DNA of 33,768 bases from an uncultured Parabacteroides sp. (lineage in GTDB: Bacteria > Bacteroidota > Bacteroidia > Bacteroidales > Tannerellaceae): positions 1-33,768 of the forward strand of contig URGO01000013.1 of assembly GCA_900547435.1 (NCBI GenBank), read 5' to 3'. Under the pieces are notes generated by a model. The model worked only from the letters and a program-made list of their open reading frames with translations, was not told the DNA's origin and made no database searches. The stretch's first letter is position 1. Every line of letters starts with the position of its first letter. The position numbers and the translations under genes were made by a program. Positions 32,448 to 33,768 of the stretch are shown piece by piece.

Positions 32448-33476
32448 CTAATTAAATCCGAACAATTTCTGGCAGATCTTATATCCCTCTACCGAAATCT
32501 TCCGTCCGCCTCTTCCGGGCAGGTTCATGGTACCACCCATAATGCCGTTACGCATCCACAGATACAGGCGTTTGTCTTTTCCTTTCAGGTACTCCCACAG
32601 TTCTTTCTTTTTCTCCAGATGTTCTGTGGTACCGGAGCGGATCAACAGTACGGAAGATACTGTCATGATGATCTCCAGATAGTTGCGCATGTACTGGTAC
32701 AGACGTCGGTTTTTCACCAGTTCCGACTTTCTGCCCACCAGATAATCAATCATCAGCTTCGTCACTCGGATCTGCTGGTCGATGCGGGAGATCATCACGG
32801 TCTCATTCACCGACTGATCCTGTCTTCCTATATAATATCTGTAGAAATTCACATCCAGATAATACATATTTTTCACATAAGGTAACGGTTCAAACACATA
32901 CAGATTGTCCACATAGAAAGTATGCTCCGGAAGCTTCAGTCCGCATTCCTGAAGCAGCTTCGTACGGAAGATCACAGAGTGCATCAGTATGTAATGTCCC
33001 TTGATAAAATGATGGCAGTCCGCCCAGGTGAACATCTTCTCTACCGGCAGAATATGACGGTACTGAATGACTTTCTTGCGACGCTCGCCTTCCTTCTCAT
33101 AGACATAGTTGCTGATCAGCATGTCCAGTGCCTGACCGCCTCCTGCCAGCTCTCGCAGAGTGTCCAGGATCTTAAAATAGGCATCCTGCTTCACCCAGTC
33201 ATCACTGTCCACCACCTTAAAATATAATCCAGTAGCATTGGCAATTCCGGTATTCACTGCAGAACCGTGTCCACCGTTCTCCTTGTGGATCGCGCGGACG
33301 ATCGTAGGAAACTGTGCTTCATATTCATCTGCGATCTCCGCAGTGCGATCCTTAGTAGATCCGTCATCAACGATCAGAATCTCCACATCCTCCCCTCCGA
33401 CTAACAGGGAGTCAATACATTTTCTCATATACTTTTCAGAATTATAACAGGGAATTGCTATGGAAAGTAATTTCAT
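32448..33476 (-). CDS. Family 2 glycosyltransferase, Lachnospiraceae-like
   Basis: 342 residues from the ATG at 33476. The GT-A fold motifs are present: LSIAIPCYNSEKYMRKCIDS, LIVDDGSTKD (Asp37-Asp38), NGGHGSAVNTGI, and the DxD-type metal site VVDSDDW (Asp90-Ser-Asp92-Asp93). The C-terminal half is helical and ends with a basic region (PGRGGRKISVEGYKICQKLF). It is a cytoplasmic or membrane-associated transferase of nucleotide-sugar donors; the acceptor is unknown. Sequence style and a strong Shine-Dalgarno (GAAAGGA, 8 nt before the ATG) point to Bacillota, unlike every gene to the left. It follows mutY by 21 bp on the same strand, so the two form one transcript of the other organism. Confidence 0.85.
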   Translation of the reverse strand: MKLLSIAIPCYNSEKYMRKCIDSLLVGGEDVEILIVDDGSTKDRTAEIADEYEAQFPTIVRAIHKENGGHGSAVNTGIANATGLYFKVVDSDDWVKQDAYFKILDTLRELAGGGQALDMLISNYVYEKEGERRKKVIQYRHILPVEKMFTWADCHHFIKGHYILMHSVIFRTKLLQECGLKLPEHTFYVDNLYVFEPLPYVKNMYYLDVNFYRYYIGRQDQSVNETVMISRIDQQIRVTKLMIDYLVGRKSELVKNRRLYQYMRNYLEIIMTVSSVLLIRSGTTEHLEKKKELWEYLKGKDKRLYLWMRNGIMGGTMNLPGRGGRKISVEGYKICQKLFGFN

Positions 33477-33484
33477 GATTGCTG

Positions 33485-33491
33485 TCCTTTC
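33485..33491 (-). promoter_or_regulatory. Strong Shine-Dalgarno site of the glycosyltransferase gene
   Basis: On the minus strand GAAAGGA lies 8 nt before the ATG at 33476. The Bacteroidales genes in the window show no comparable site, so it supports a different host for this end. Confidence 0.6.
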
Positions 33492-33497
33492 TTCATA

Positions 33498-33768
33498 TTA
33501 AAACATAGTTCGAGGTATCCCAAGCTGCATGCTCAGTCCCTTCGCATAAGCTGCAAATGCAGAAGGAATGGGATATCTGTCTTGCGTCTCCCGGGGTTCA
33601 ATATAGATCCAGTCCGCAGAATCCGGTCCCACCTTCTTCGGCGCGAGTTCATCGACCCGGATGAGGTACCCCTTCATATGCCATTCTCTGTGGGAAAAAA
33701 TATGCTTTGCATCCTCCAACGGCTGCACCCTGAGTTCCTGCAGTCCGTTCTCTGTCAGATATTCCTTC
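33498..33768 (-). CDS. mutY: A/G-specific adenine glycosylase MutY, C-terminal part (runs off right edge)
   Basis: The frame is open to the right edge, so this is the 3' end of a longer gene, about 89 codons of it; the internal GTG at 33728 is not a start. It reads YLTENGLQELRVQPLEDAKH, then HIFSHREWHMKGYLI, the C-terminal MutT-like domain motif of MutY that recognises 8-oxoguanine opposite adenine. The catalytic glycosylase and Fe-S domains lie outside the window. The sequence style, with DSADWIYIEP and YPIPSAFAAYAK, is typical of Lachnospiraceae MutY. In that group mutY is a housekeeping gene, and its presence beside a Bacteroidales suf region is unexpected. Confidence 0.88.
   Translation of the reverse strand, partial: KEYLTENGLQELRVQPLEDAKHIFSHREWHMKGYLIRVDELAPKKVGPDSADWIYIEPRETQDRYPIPSAFAAYAKGLSMQLGIPRTMF

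Overview
The window reads as a gut-type Bacteroidales chromosome, most like Parabacteroides or a close relative, joined at its right end to about 1.3 kb that look like a Lachnospiraceae-type Bacillota. The Bacteroidales call rests on TAnnTTTG promoter -7 boxes, absence of strong Shine-Dalgarno sites, lipoproteins with Cys lipoboxes, Bacteroidota-restricted families (DUF6383-like surface protein, DUF3822, START-like, 6-bladed beta-propeller lipoprotein), and the order rimP-nusA-infB-cvpA-sufB-sufC-sufD. Family names come from recognising the translations by eye; no database search was run.

Left part (1-13.4 kb, mostly minus strand). A large secreted surface protein gene runs off the left edge and is cut by two in-frame stops 27 bp apart. 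Its promoter lies about 390 bp upstream, and the leader between holds three hairpins, one ending in a U-run. A plus-strand clostripain-like lipoprotein follows. A tight minus-strand cluster then encodes a coiled-coil lipoprotein, a YjjG-type HAD phosphatase, a GH16 glycanase lipoprotein, a GDPD phosphodiesterase and a dGTPase. Upstream of it are rsmI, a 96-bp nested palindrome, a conserved hypothetical gene, and a RecD-like helicase gene broken by one in-frame TGA.

Middle (13.5-20.5 kb). A membrane-anchored hypothetical protein, a DUF3822 protein and rsmD face right. They converge, across a bidirectional hairpin, on a minus-strand set: START-like protein, LptF/LptG permease, ribBA and a PLP aminotransferase.

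Right part (20.6-32.2 kb, plus strand). tRNA-Met(CAT) with its own promoter and terminator is followed by rimP-nusA-infB (translation factors), cvpA and the SUF iron-sulfur assembly genes sufB, sufC and sufD. The sufB-sufC stretch is markedly GC-rich and carries an extra outer-membrane beta-barrel gene preceded by three 41-bp repeats. rimP has an in-frame TAA after its ninth expected codon. A beta-propeller lipoprotein gene ends the Bacteroidales part.

From about 32.44 kb to the end, a family 2 glycosyltransferase and the C-terminus of MutY appear on the minus strand, with a classical Shine-Dalgarno and Lachnospiraceae-like proteins. An assembly chimera is the simplest explanation; recent transfer is the alternative. 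I did not find a clearly new defence, CRISPR or mobile system. The most unusual features are the structured leader, the nested palindrome, the GC-rich insertion in the suf operon, the recurring nonsense codons and the chimeric end.
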